Source: Phoronis australis (taxonomy: Eukaryota > Phoronida > Phoronidae). Taken from it: a DNA stretch of 64,000 nucleotides. The stretch covers positions 874,416 to 938,415 of the forward strand of contig NMRA01000048.1 in the NCBI GenBank assembly GCA_002633005.1, given 5' to 3'. A model generated the notes under the pieces. The model searched no databases, was not told the origin of the DNA, and saw only the letters and a list, made by a program, of their open reading frames with translations. The position numbers were made by a program, and so were the translations under genes. This document shows, piece after piece, positions 1 through 12,286 of the stretch (the first letter of the stretch is position 1; each line of letters begins with the position of its first letter).

Positions 1-172
1 ATCAATTTTATCAACGCAAACGGCGTGAAAGCACGCTAGTTCCAAACATGCAGAACCATTAGTTTGGACACAACACATCGTTTTCAAGCATACTGGCAAA
101 TTCGTGCAAGTAGTGACGGAAACCTGACTGACATTCAATTTTAGACAATTGCGACTACCGCTACGTGGTCTA

Positions 173-680
173 ATAAATGACGGATTTAACTTTTTGTTTG
201 TTTCAATATATGCCAAGTTTGATAAAGGGTTTTTATGAAATTTGGAAGACACGATTTTATTTAAGAGAGAACCGTACTTGCCAATTTTGGATAGTTCCGA
301 CTTGCGTTGTGCCCTTAAACAGTAATTTCATTAGTTTTGTATCCACTTTTGTTATCTGCCAGGATTGTATTTGCCAAACCCCCTGAAAAATCGCCACGGC
401 AAAATAGTATATGCTGTGGTTACCACAATACGCATCGATTATAGGATGGGATGACTGCTGGAGTGTCCCCTAGTGGTAATTTTTATTTTCTTCGTGATAA
501 TCTCGATATCTACCAGTGTTGCATTTGCCAACGTTCAGATGGCTGGTACTGCTCCCCCTTAGACTCAATTCCAATTTCACTTATGTACACTCTAGTGAGT
601 GGAAATGTTTGGACAATGATCGCTTCTTATATCTGTTCCATTTGCGAGCACACGCTGGCAAGTTGAAAGTGCTTATTTTA
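173..680 (-). repeat. Dispersed repeat with CTCF-like core, cluster 1 (reverse orientation, degraded)
   Basis: On the minus strand it reads like the clusters at 2200, 23540 and 50010. The clearest module is at 463-476, which on the minus strand is CCACTAGGGGACAC. A weaker one is near 551-561. The surrounding words (phrases around 'aaatttggc' and 'ggtaattt') recur in the cluster at 2200-3310. It lies upstream of the first visible arylsulfatase exon. Confidence 0.5.
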
Positions 681-1034
681 GTCTTACGAATACCTTTCAC
701 AACCAATTAACAGCGCGAGCAATTTATTCGTCTTCTTTTGTTACCAGAATTAAGAAACAACACTCTGTTTATGGTTAAATTTACTGTTTATCTCCAGTTC
801 ATGATTGTTCACCTATTCTGCATCTTCTAATATGTTACAGAGGTTTTATTGACCCGGCCCTTCAGGCTGGCTGCGTGCTATGCACATGTAATACAGTTAT
901 GCCTGAAGTTAATTGTAAACAATAAACCAAAACTTACTGTGAATTTACTTGTTGTATTTAATTTTTGTTTCTTCGGTTACCTGTTGATTATAAAATAACG
1001 AAAGTGACGTAGTACAGGTTACCTTCTTCTACAG
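681..1034. other. Intron of arylsulfatase, no feature seen
   Basis: AT-rich sequence between a degraded repeat and the exon at 1035. I see no exon of the sulfatase here, so the upstream exons must lie outside the window. Confidence 0.5.
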
Positions 1035-4000
1035 GGTACTTGAACACCAAACTAATCCACGTGTCGGACTGGTTTCCAACATTCGTCCGTCTAGCAGGTG
1101 GATCAGTGGAGGACACTCCTGGATTGGATGGCGTCGATCAGTGGGATACCATAAGGTAATGATAGTAATTAACCATGGAATAATTGAAACTATAATGAAA
1201 GTGACAGTAGCATCACTATGTCGTTTGCTCGTTAACTGCCGCAGCAATCTACTTTATACACAAAACATGAATGAAGAATCTCGCATCTATTGGTATTGAC
1301 AAGCAGAAAGTATCCTTACACCTATTTACACTGATGTACTCAATCTTCACTCACTAGGTTTAGGCTAACCCATTTGATTTTTGTGTTATACCGAGTGTTG
1401 TCAACTACAGCACTGAGCATTTGTGCACCGATTCACTAATTATTCCGAGAAATTAAACGTAGAATCAGAAACTCGTAACATTTCATACAAAACTACCTTT
1501 TAGTGTCTAATAACACTGTTCTTAGAACATAATTTAAATGACCATTTTGCTTGGCCCTGGTGATCCATCTATAGATTGCCGGTCGTGTGTATACTCTCTC
1601 AGCTAATTAAATTGTACTGCTACTAGGAGAATTTTTACTCTCCAGTTTACTTTAGAACATCAAGTACAGCAATGTCGTTGACACACAGCCTTTTTAAAGT
1701 TGGTCAAATTGGAACACTTTTCTCCCGTCAACAACGCTTGTTATTGAAAATTTGACGAAGGAAATTTTTTCGTTGACTTATTGCAAATATATTTAGTCAA
1801 AATTTCCCAACGTGATAATAATTCAAAAACAACAAAATTATTGAATTTTTAGTTTAATTTCTAGTTACTGATAATTCACCCCAAAATGTCCTCCAAATAA
1901 GTTTGAACTGATTTGCCAACGACATCGAACGTTTTACACAAATTTAAAGTGATAGTATGAAACGTAGAATCTAGTCTGATACATTGTCACCACTGAAGTT
2001 AAAAATGTTCTGTTCTAGCACTGATGTGCCAACTCGTAGGAAAGAAATACTTCATAACATAGATCCTTTGTATCCAAAGAGAGGAGAACCTTTGTATTCT
2101 GAAACGTTCGACTCTTCAACCCGAGCAGCGATACGCGTGGGAGACTGGAAGCTGATCACGGGAGACCCAAGTATGTGATGCAGGTTATTTAGTGCCCGTA
2201 AAATGTAGCTGGGCTACCAGGCCTAAGATAAGTCCGAAGACGTCACTTCCACCGACACCCCATCATACCCGTCAGACAAATAATGTTTTTCGGCCCTTTT
2301 TGTGTTGCAATACTCTCTTCGTCCTAGAAGCTCTGTCACTTGTTAGCCCTTTTTCTACTTTTTCGTTTTTCATGGTTTATTCTTGCATGTGCCACTGCTG
2401 CTGTCCGATCTCTGTACGGCGCATCTTTCGACTTCTGCTGTAGGCTCCAAAAGTCCGTTGTGTATCTTCATTAACGTTGGCAGACGTGTTCCTATGGAAA
2501 TAACGACGGATTTTTTGGTAGATATCTGTATTTTGGCGTCCACCTCTCTATCTACCAAACCGCTTGAATTATCATTTATTTTGAAATTTTCGGATGTGTT
2601 CCTGCCGAGATCAGGACTGATGTTGATACTGTGGCGCCCCCTAATGGTAATTTGTACTTTGCGTCGATTTCTTGCAGAGTTTTTGTGAAATTTGGCGAGT
2701 GTTTTCCTTTGAACGTGGCATCACTAGATGACGAAGACTTGCAAACAGATCTGACAATCGGTATGCCGCTTAGTGGCAGTTTTAATTTTTTACGTTTGCC
2801 TTTACATCTTCCCGCCTTGGCAGATTTTTCATTAAATGGGATTCTATTACGGAGACAACACCCATCTATTTCCGGACAAACTAGACGTTTCTCTCTGCCA
2901 ACTAATGGTCACTTGCATTATTTTCGAGTCTCTTTTCGGCGTCAGCCTCTCTATCCGCCTAACTGCTGAAATTTAGAATTATTAACGAGATTGGTAGATA
3001 TGTTCCTACTGGCAAGAGCACTGCTGACTTTGATTTTTGAACGAATCAGTTTCTGTATCTGCTAAAACTCGTGAAATTGGGCCAGCATATCTCTATGAAC
3101 ATTGCAATAGATGAAGACTTTTGGGGCGGTTCCGTTTACTGCTGTGCCCCCTAGTGTCCATTTTGTTTTTTTCCGTTTCCTTCTGTATCTTGGGATTTCC
3201 TGGACGGATCATGAAATTTGGCAAATACGTTTTAATTAGGAGAACGATGACGCCTTCGGGTTCGATGTATGCTGCACCACCAAGTGGCCATTTTTATGAA
3301 ACTAATAAATAGCCCTACAAACACACCACTTGTGATGCAGACATGGGTGCATTTCAACGTTTGGCGTTACTCTTCCGTATTCATTGTTTTGTTGTCCATA
3401 CCAATAGCGCATAAAGTAATAATGCAACAAAAACTGAGGATTTAAAAAAGGGATTAGAATATCAATATAGTCTCCCACAGCAAGAAGCATGTATTTTTTC
3501 TCTTCCACGGACATGCCTAGGAGAGTGACCTCCTGGTATATTTCCGTACTGATACCGTCACTGAGTACCTTAGTGTGTTGTATCTGCACAGTAAAAGTAG
3601 ATTCCCATCTTAAGAAGTCGTACGATTCATAAAAATGAAGATTAGTACCATTTTGAGGCACCAATTAAGCACATTACATTGAAGAGATATTATATATGTG
3701 CAGAGCTTTTGATTGGGGGTTAAGGGTAAAAAAATATCATATATTATCATTGTTATGAATTTTCATAGGCATAATTTTACACATCATAATTTGCTATTTG
3801 TACAGGAAATGGTAGCTGGATTCCCCCTCCTGGCCTGAAGGTTACGCCACCTACCAGGGATGATTTAAACCGATCCAAGAATGTTTGGTTATTCAACATT
3901 ATTGACGATCCATATGAATATGAAGATGTGTCAGAAAAAAACATGGATGTAGTTAAGAGACTTCTTGACAGACTTGCAGCTTTAAACGAGACAGCTGTGC

Positions 4001-4233
4001 CGGTCCGCTATCCGAAAGGAGACCCAGATTGTAATGGGTCACAACATGGAGATTTTTGGGGCCCGTGGGTAAACTCTGAAGCAGACTCCACTTTAAGAGT
4101 TGATAAGAAAATCGGTGCTAATGAAGGGAGTGAGACATTGCTGAAATTTAAACAGCATAAATCTAACATTAGAAGTAGGCCTATTTATACTAACTCTGAA
4201 CAACTGTTAACACAGGCGGATGGGAAATTGTAG
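1035..4233 (+). CDS. Arylsulfatase (ARSB/I/J-like), C-terminal exons, 5' partial
   Basis: Three coding exons: 1035-1155 (phase 2 out), 2019-2170 (phase 1 out) and 3806-4233, which ends at TAG. All are bounded by AG/GT and join in phase. The product is the C-terminal part of a sulfatase that hydrolyses sulfate esters, as in lysosomal arylsulfatase B. Visible family signatures are KLIHVSDWFPTFVRLAGG in the first exon, a DWKLITGDP strand in the second, and LFNIIDDPYEYEDVS followed by a GDFWGPWV end in the third. Family members end in a similar W-G-P-W segment. The catalytic N-terminal half with the formylglycine Cys is not in the window. The tail after GPWV runs about 55 residues further and is polar. 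Candidate poly(A) signals AATAAA are at 4656-4661 and 4804-4809. Family assignment is firm; the exact paralogue is not. Confidence 0.9.
2195..3310 (-). repeat. Dispersed repeat with CTCF-like core, cluster 2 (reverse orientation)
   Basis: Lies in the arylsulfatase intron between the exons ending 2170 and starting 3806. Minus-strand core motifs are at 2633-2647 (CCATTAGGGGGCGCC), 2763-2776 (CCACTAAGCGGCAT), 2893-2908 (weaker), 3144-3157 (ACACTAGGGGGCAC) and 3274-3287 (CCACTTGGTGGTGC). Spacing is about 130 bases, or twice that where one module has decayed. It is the same family as the plus-strand clusters at 23540 and 50010. Confidence 0.7.
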
Positions 4234-5635
4234 CTTAGTTGATTGTGTGTATTCAAGAATTTCACTGTGTTTGTTTTAAGATGCCACGTAAGGATCTAGG
4301 CCTAAATTATTAGCGGTCAATAGTCTGGTCTTTAGCTATAAGACGGTCGCAGGCACATTAAAAGGCGTTTTTTAAGAGGAAACATTGCAAAAGGTGGACA
4401 TGACTTCCTAGGTTTCAAATTTAGAGCATTAATGAACTGTTGGCAAATTAAATACCAAGATAAGACCGTCTTAGCTACGAACGGACTTGTGACTTTTGGT
4501 TAAATGGATCGAGTTGAAGTATGGAACTAGTCTCAGTGTATGATCTCAGAAGTATTACATTCTTAGAAGTGTCATAAAATAGACCCTTAAACATGGCTTC
4601 TTACTAGTTACATGTGTCATAGCAACTCTTAATTGGGATTGAAGTTTAGAAGACAAATAAATGCAATAAGTCAAAATGGGAAAGGTAAAATGAAAATACT
4701 ATATCCTTATTCGATAAAATGCAGTTTTGTTATCCGGTATCAAATACAAATACAACGTTCTCGACTCGCTTATAAACAACAAGGACGAAAATGTTTATAG
4801 TTCAATAAAGTGTCAATTTTCTTCACTTTTGGTCTTTGAATTAACAGCTTAGACCAGTCTACAACCTTGGCTATGCATTACCGCCATCTGCACAGCTTGC
4901 GCAATTGTCACCCAGGTATTACTGCACCTGTCACTTGTCTCACTAACCATGTTTGCAGATCGAACTTTATGAGCCGTGTTAATCTCAGCCATTGGAGGCA
5001 TATCTTGTATAAAACTTGAAAGTTGGTTATTGAAAGTTTGTGTTTAGTTTTCCGAGTTATTTCCTTTTTCTAGAGCTAATTGTTTCTCAGCTGTTAGGTT
5101 GATACACAAACGTTTCATTATTGTATCTCATTCTTGTATTTCTAATACGGAAAGTTGTACCTTTTTGCATAGATCCGCTTTGGAATAAAGCATACTCTAT
5201 TCTGTTCTTTTCTATTCTAATTCATGAAAATTATGTTAATTGTTGAATGAATCATTAATTTAAAAGTTACGTTGCAAAGAGCATTCTAGCTGGCAGGGTA
5301 CAGTTAAGCATATATTTTATTCTGACAAGAAAACAAAACCTCCGCGAGGAACTTTTTTGTTGATTGTGTCCAAGTTTACGCTGCTGGTCATTGATAAAGT
5401 TGAGAATTGACAACTAAACACGGTGGAAACGCAAATAGCTATACCAGGGAAATTGGCATCGACACCGAAGCTCTGCAACTTACCGTCAACTACTGCGGCC
5501 TTTGAAGAGAGCGCAGAGCACACTAAAAGTGTGATGCCCTGGAAATTTATCTTGTCTTAATCCATCAGAATGTGAATGGAAGACTGTGGAAACCAACAAA
5601 TATCTCAATCTACAGAACATGAAGGACGGAATGTT
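4234..5635. other. Arylsulfatase 3' UTR and intergenic sequence
   Basis: AT-rich sequence with AATAAA at 4656 and 4804. A short minus-strand open frame at 5317-5523 has no recognisable domain and I do not call it a gene. Nothing else stands out. Confidence 0.5.
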
Positions 5636-6100
5636 TATGTAAGACCCTAGAAAATGTCCAAATTTTGCTAATTTCGGAATATCATATCTCAGAAATGGCC
5701 GGTCGGATTCAGATGGAACTTTTAGATATTAAGCTTTATGCATTGTTCTTCAAGGACTTCTTGGTATTGTTTTTAAAAAGCTCTACATTTCCTTGAGGAC
5801 TATCAAAAATGTGATTTTTATAATTTTCCCATTTGGAAACTGCATGTAATTATAAAATTGTAACAGCGTTTTTTTAAATCTGGCATTATGAGCATTTATA
5901 TCAAATAAAAGTTGATCATGTCATTGATACCGTTTTGCTAGCAACGCACCTTTCTTTTTGTCCTAAACTTTAGAAAAACGCATGTTTACGTGACGCAATT
6001 GATGACAGATTGTCGAAAAGTCAAAAATCAAATTCTAGCCAAATCTAGCTTTAAAACTGTTCCTTTTGACGGTACTACATTTAACGTAGGCTATCAGGCT
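5636..6100 (+). repeat. Dispersed repeat R2, copy 1
   Basis: Shares long stretches with 31772-32215, in the same order: 'gaccctagaaaa-tgtc-aaatt', 'atcatatctca-aaa', 'tcggattca', 'aacttttagatatta', then 'aaatcaaat'/'catgat-ctgac'. Divergence is roughly 20-30 percent by eye. No terminal repeats or coding potential recognised. Confidence 0.55.
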
Positions 6101-6239
6101 CTTCGTATTTCGCGTGCTCTGACGAGAGTTGTAGACTATGCTCAAATGAAATTTCTTGGCATTATTGTCGAGCAGACGATGACTGTGTACGCATTATGCG
6201 CTTTCTTAATAAGAAGGTAAAAATGTTGTAATTCGCGCG

Positions 6240-7276
6240 AAATGTTCGGTCAATGAGTGGGCGTGTGGTGTCAGTGGTGGGTGTGCGTTTGTCTCTCTCG
6301 GACGTTTAGTCTGCCGGCAGTGTTTTGTAGAGTTAACCAGCCCCAGGTAATGTTCCTGTTATAATATTGAAAGATTTCTGTAGTGGGTTTTATGGGTTTT
6401 TACCTAAATCATGGTTTTGGCTTTCTACATGCGCACTGCTTTGGCACCAATTGAATCTGACGGCTCTGTTGTTACGATCTCGGTGGCCTACCAGCTTAGA
6501 TGATGTTCTTGTTAGGGGTCACTAAAGCACAGTTAATTAGTGATTAACAGTGTCTAAAACTGATTTGAATTTAGACATTTTGTCATACGTGTTTGTAAGG
6601 AATGACACTGTACTTACGTGGCAGTATTCAGCGGTTTGTGAAACGTTTATTTTACATGTAGGCCTAAATAGCAATGCAATTCTCGGGCCCTGCTGTTGTC
6701 TCACATGGGGGCATTGTGCCGTCTAAATCATCTTTTGACCAAAAATATAGGTCCTCCCCTATTGAAAACTAGCTGGATTCTGTGACGGATTAAGGTCAGT
6801 CAGATAAGCACGCTATTGTGGGATTAGGTACAACAGCCCTCTCAGCCTATTATTATTATTATTATGGCCTTACATGCCTCCAGTGAAGACTTGGATTGCT
6901 CCAAGGAGGAGCAACAGCCTCTTCTTTATGCTACTGAATTTAACCGCATCGGATTTTTGTCATTTTCAAAGGAAAAAAGGCTCAACCGTGAGACGGGTTC
7001 AGTTTGTGAAGACCACAGTTTTCAAACGGTCTTCACTGCGTGGAGTTTTTTTGTTTAACCATAAGCAGTGCATTCACTAGAGTCCATCTCTGTGCCTTAA
7101 TCCCCAAACGAAAGAAGCCAGCCCAAAAAAGTCCGTCAGCCATGGAAACAGATGGAAGCATTAAATGTTGACCGTCGGAAAATGACTAACGCTACATGCA
7201 TTTTTGGACTAATACCTCTGCTCCTGTGCATTTTTCAAAGAACACTAGAATCGGATTTTGTTCAAGAGTACTACAG
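6240..7276 (+). other. Possible 5' non-coding exons of the zinc-module/LRR gene
   Basis: A segment ending 'ccagccccag|gtaatg' near 6345 and another ending 'tactacag|gtaaat' at 7276 look like exons with good donor sites. The second has an ATG at 7182 that opens a hydrophobic 32-codon frame, but joining it to the next exon at the visible acceptors (7452 or 7462) quickly gives a stop. I therefore treat both as untranslated leader. Assignment to the downstream gene is inference. The remaining sequence holds nothing I recognise. Confidence 0.3.
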
Positions 7277-7478
7277 GTAAATAATTTTCATATATGACTA
7301 AAAGTATGGAGGGTTGAATCTTGGAGATTGGGAATATGGTTAACATGGACACATTTGAAGTGTGTATGGCAGTTGCAAGCTTCCATATTCAAGATTAGAT
7401 TGAATACTTCCAGAACAACCAGTCTATATATTAGTTTATATACTACCACAGGTATCTCCAGTGGATGTCGGTTGCAAA

Positions 7479-10400
7479 ATGAATAAATATGACAAGACTC
7501 AGACGAAAGTGGGAAAACCGACCTCTCAAGCTAAAAGTACGAATAAATCTGACAAGGCACGTGATTTGAAAAATGTCCCTACAAATCTGCACAAAGCTCC
7601 CCAGGACGGCAAAAAAGTAGATGGCCAAGCCTGCCTGGGAAAAGATGGTCAATGCAGTCACAAATCCCGTAAAGATTGTTGTAATAAAATGTGCAAAACG
7701 TGCTGCTTGACTTCTGCCAACGAATGCACACCGCATCAACGTGATATGATAACGCCAACACATGAAGCTACCACACCACAGACCACTAAAGTAAAGCAAC
7801 TTGCTGAGAAGAAAAAATTCAATCACAGCAAACCACTAAAATCTGTTGAGAATACCAAACATTTGGATCCAGCAAACCACGCAATGTCTGAAAAAGCACA
7901 GTCGCTTGCTGGAGATGACATTTTAGTTTGTTGCGGGCAATCAGGCAGCTGTAAGCATAAAGCAATGAAGGTCTGTCTGCACAAAATGTGCAAGGGATGT
8001 TGCAAGGCTGCTCTGGTGGCGTGCCGACCCCATGGACATAATCCAGTGGATGGTGCTACACCTGGAAATGTTTCGACTAAGGCAAAGGCAAGACAACCTC
8101 CAGCTGGCATCTCGACTGCGCGTGCGTCAACAAAACAGATGTCAAGACAAAGAGAAGTTCACGAAAAAGTTATTGTTCCTCAGAAAGGTGGAACATTAAC
8201 CGTTACTGATAATCCAGTATACAAAAGCAAACATGGTGGTAGTGGAGATGAGCCTAATGTTTGCGTTGGCAAGAGCGGGGCATGTAACCACAAATCTCTA
8301 AGGAACTGTTACAACAAGATGTGCAAAGGTTGTTGCAAGATGGCGCCTCTTCACTGTCTGCCTCACGGTCAACAGAATCAACACTCAAGAGCTGTAGAAT
8401 TGACGGAAGAAATGCTCTTGTGCTCTGGCAAGTACGGTTCTTGCGGTCACCGAGCCAGGAAAGATTGCCACCAAAAGATGTGCAAAAGCTGCTGTCGAAG
8501 CACAGGTAGCCTTTGCACGCCTCATGGCCAGTATGAAACACTGGGTGCAAATGTAAATGGTGTGATTTCCACTGCGGCTAAGACTAAAGTGGATCAACAC
8601 CAAAGCAGAGGTCAGAGTGTTGGCGATAAAAAACCAAGGGGACCCAAGAAATGCCCAGGCATGGAAGGTAGATGTACAGCTAATTCGAAGAAAGAATGCG
8701 CCAACAGGATGTGTCGAAGGTGCTGTGAGGATGGCCCTAACACCTGCATTGCTCATGATAACAACACTGACACGCAGTCCCACACCTGGGACATCGACGA
8801 TTATCACCTGAGGCAGATAATGCCAGCTTTGCACCTCAGCACAATCCAAGATTGGTCCAAGGTGTTGGAGTCTGACGTGAGCTTTCGTCGTATCTCTTTT
8901 GGACCTGATTTCGGTATTCGTGACGACCATATTATGATGTTGGCTGAAAAGTATCCTGACCTTGAGGTATTAGATGCTGGCTCTTCTGACACAGGTGTGT
9001 TTTGATTATATTTAAAAATGGTAAAAGGAATTATTAAGGAGCGATATTGTATGACAAGCGTGATATTTACAGAGTTCACTTTATTACACAATAGTTACAA
9101 TAGCAACATAACTCGAAATACCAAAATGTCACTGATTTTATTTTTTACTAACAATGCTGCATATCGGAGCACTTTTCTTACTGTTGGTCATGATAGTGCA
9201 CTATTTTATTGTATCCAAATAAATTTGTGATTGACCATTTTATCACCAACAAATGTTTTATTACATAGTGAGGAGGATTGGTGACATCACAATTTGACAA
9301 AGTGAATGGAGGGCGATGTATTCTGTACTTGTATGACTGAGCTCAACAGTGTGTTGGCAGCCTAGTATTTGAAAAAATAAGGCCAGTCATACAGTGCCTT
9401 TTGTGTCTTTGAGATATTGCGGCTTTACTTGTGCAAACTATTTATCAGTCTGTTTTTTCAACAAAGTGACTTTTGGAAAGTTCAGAAATTGTCTATGCAT
9501 AATCATGCTATGTTACCTAGGTGATGGGACGTGGGTGACCGATCCAGCGTTGAAGAAACTAGTCGACTCGTGTTCAAAGTTAAAGAAACTCAAATTGCAG
9601 TCGTTTATACGTGTCACTGATGAGAGCACTGTTTACACAATCAACAACTTGAAGAACCTAGAAGTTTTTGAGGTACCTGACTCCATTGTGCCCATGTTTT
9701 TGCTGCACTTGGGTAGTACGTTTTCTGGAACGCACAGGTCCTTTTGACACACAGCACTTTTCATGACTTATGATCTGTATTTCGATTCTCTCGTGCTTTG
9801 GAAACAGTGTTCCGACATTCCAAAGGGCAATGATACAACAAGTTGACTAAGAGAAGAGACGTAGGTAGTATCACGCACGATAGTTTGAAACACTCCAGTT
9901 TCATTCTCAAGTAAATATAATGAAAAGTGTCGAGTGTTCAACAGATTTTGCAGAGCAGGTTTTGTGCAACTTCCTATGCAGTGCAGAATGCCATATTGCT
10001 GTGCTGTGAGAACAGGTGGTTGTTGAATGAGTTGCCTCTATTTGCTCATGAATTTGATACTGTATGCTGCTTTAACCAACTAACATTTTGTCAGACGACC
10101 AACTAATATTTTTCCAAACGACCAACTAACATTTTGCCAGACGACCAACGCGTAAATATTTAAAGATGTTACAATCCCACCGTCTTCTAAATGAACTGTC
10201 AGTTTCTTCCAAGCTCAAGAACAACATCTGTTTGACTGAGGAATAATTTAAGAGCAGATTATGGACGGTAAAGGGCCTAAATCAAATGGTATTTTTGTGA
10301 CTAAAGGCGGGCTTTAAGTAATCTGGAAATCATCATTAAAATTGTCATTTTGCATGTGAATCAATCAATATAAATCTTTGACAATTAAGCAGTTACACAG

Positions 10401-10905
10401 ACGTAACACCAGAGTTTTTGGCGTAAAGTGCGGGATTACAAAAACTGTGGTTATAAAAGAGTGTTAGAAAGCCAGTCCTGCGTTGGCTTGAACAAATATC
10501 TGTTTCTTCTACGATTACACTCAGTTGACTTATGCAAAGGTAGGTCTGGGCGTGAAGTTGGCTGTTTTCCTTGCGACTTTATGGTTGCATCTTGTGTAAT
10601 ATTACACTTTTATCTCATTACACATTTTTGTAAATAATTGTTTTTTTTAGGTTTCTGGAAATGACAAGGTAAGCGGAAAAGTTACCGACAAGACATTAAA
10701 ACTACTAATGGACAAGAATCTAGTACCCCACCTGTTGTTGATCAGTGTAACTGATCAGTTGGCAATTAAGGAGGCCACAATCTGCAAACTACGGCGTGCG
10801 AGGCGAGGCCTGAAAGTCATCGCAGGAGGGTCAGACAGTAACACCACGGCGTACGCATTGGTACAAGGCATGATGGGACTACCATACGGAGCTGGTGAAT
10901 TTTAG
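7479..10905 (+). CDS. Five SHI/STY-like zinc modules plus leucine-rich repeats
   Basis: Exons: 7479-8994 (phase 1 out), 9521-9712, then 10651-10905 ending in TAG. At least one small exon between 9713 and 10650 is probably missing, because the last exon opens in phase 0 while the second ends in phase 1. A candidate with LFLLRLHSVDL lies near 10490-10535. The start is the first ATG after the acceptor at 7450-7461. After a Lys/Thr-rich lead of about 50 residues come five 35-residue modules at 7632-7736, 7929-8033, 8262-8366, 8421-8525 and 8652-8756. Each is C-x6-C-x7-C-x4-C-x2-CC-x6-C-x2-H. Spacers are Ser/Thr/Gln/Lys-rich. The C-terminal part (from about 8775) reads as LRR, with YPDLEVLDAGSSDT, then CSKLKKLKLQSF and NNLKNLEVFEVPDS. 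Probably an intracellular zinc-binding adaptor; function is unknown. Poly(A) candidates: AATAAA at 11343 and 11586. Confidence 0.8.
7632..8756 (+). repeat. Five protein-level Cys/His zinc modules encoded in tandem
   Basis: Invariant positions across all five copies are C1, C8, C16, C21, C24, C25, C32 and H35, with Met at position 20 before the fourth Cys. Four copies have His at position 10; the fifth has Ala there. Copies 2 to 5 are separated by spacers of 76, 18 and 42 codons, so this is a repeat at protein level and not a simple DNA array. Conservation is confined to the modules while spacers drift, which argues for selection on metal binding. Confidence 0.85.
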
Positions 10906-12286
10906 TTCAAGGCTGGACTGTAATCGAATTGAATACATATATTTCTTACTCAGTGTTCTGTTTTCATAAATTTTGTTATTTTGTTTATTAACATTAGTTT
11001 AGGTTCGTTATTCTGTTGCGTTATTCCATCATCATTGAATCGAGATGTTTAAGTTTAAGTTAAAGGTTTGTTCAATGCTCTTTGCACAGAAATAGTGTAA
11101 TTAAAGACAATCTCCAACAAGATGTTCTAAACTTCTATTACTACATTTTCAGAAATTCTCTGTCAGTTAAGCATATTTGACGTAGTTCATGCAAAGTATA
11201 CTCTGTGATAAAAATTTTTACTGACATCACTTATAACTTTTTGTGCCAGATAATCGTCCTCACTTTTGGAAATGTTTTATTTTAGTTGGTTATCGTTAAT
11301 TGTGCTATTCATTCACAATATGTTAATTCAAAATTTGTGTTTAATAAATATCACTCATCAAAGAACATGAAATCACATTCAACAAAATTTGTGAGGGAAT
11401 GTGCAACAGTTTTCAATCGTGAAGAGAATTTGAAAAAATTTAAAAATTCACCTGATCTCAATACAGAGCTAGTCAAAAAATGTTGGTCCCTGCGTTTTTT
11501 GAAGAAAAGCTGTAATTGCCCATTTCCAGAACAACTGATTACAAGTCGAAAGTAACAAGCTGTAATTTGGAATGTTTATATTGTTAATAAAACAGAGAAG
11601 TACAAAACTATAAAAAACATTAATAATTAAAAAGAAACAGCTTATCTATAAAAAGGCGTAACTAGTAACAATCTACATAGTGCACACACTTAAAAGACAG
11701 AGTATACTGACCTGTGAACGCCAAATTTTTAGTAGCGATGATTAGAACCATCAATATTGCTCGGGTATTCTGTGGGATCGCATTACACTCCTACAGCTCA
11801 AAAGCTCCCTCAGGTATACGAATGGAAATGTTTTTAATATGCAGCAGTATCCACTTTCACAACAAAATACATGAAATCTCAGAAGAATTTCCTCAGAGTT
11901 ATTCACATTTTACAATCACCGGATAAAACTTGAATACTAACTTTCTATTGAAGTGACTCAATCTTCGTCCGTATGTTATTATATCTGTACAAAATGTTTT
12001 ATAAGAGATTGGAAAATGTTTCCTGACTCCACATTGACAAAAATCTTGCACCGGGATTATAATTGTGTTCAGCACGTCATCAGTAATAGGTCAATCCCAT
12101 CATTCCACACTTGTGCGGAATAGCGCGAGGACTCTTGACACTTATGTGCATTGTTGGTGCTTAATGGTGACCTCTATGTGACCTATCTTGAGTACTGCTT
12201 TCTACTACAAGAACAAATAAGGATGACCCTTTTCACCATGAAATGCCTCAAAAAGTTGACTAAACTGTGGAATGTTCTCGTCATCT
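10906..12286. other. Convergent 3' ends, intergenic
   Basis: AT-rich sequence between two converging genes. AATAAA at 11343-11348 and 11586-11591 could serve the plus-strand gene. I see no further coding exon and no recognised element. Confidence 0.5.

Noticed and set aside
2192-2969. Overlapping plus-strand frames
   Set aside because: They fall in the reverse copy of the CTCF-like dispersed repeat in an intron.
7182-7276. Signal peptide start exon for the zinc-module protein
   Set aside because: The hydrophobic frame cannot be spliced in phase to the zinc-module exon at the visible acceptors, and the modules suggest an intracellular protein.
8385-8930. Minus-strand frame of 181 codons
   Set aside because: Antisense of the zinc-module exon, whose sense frame shows conserved motifs.
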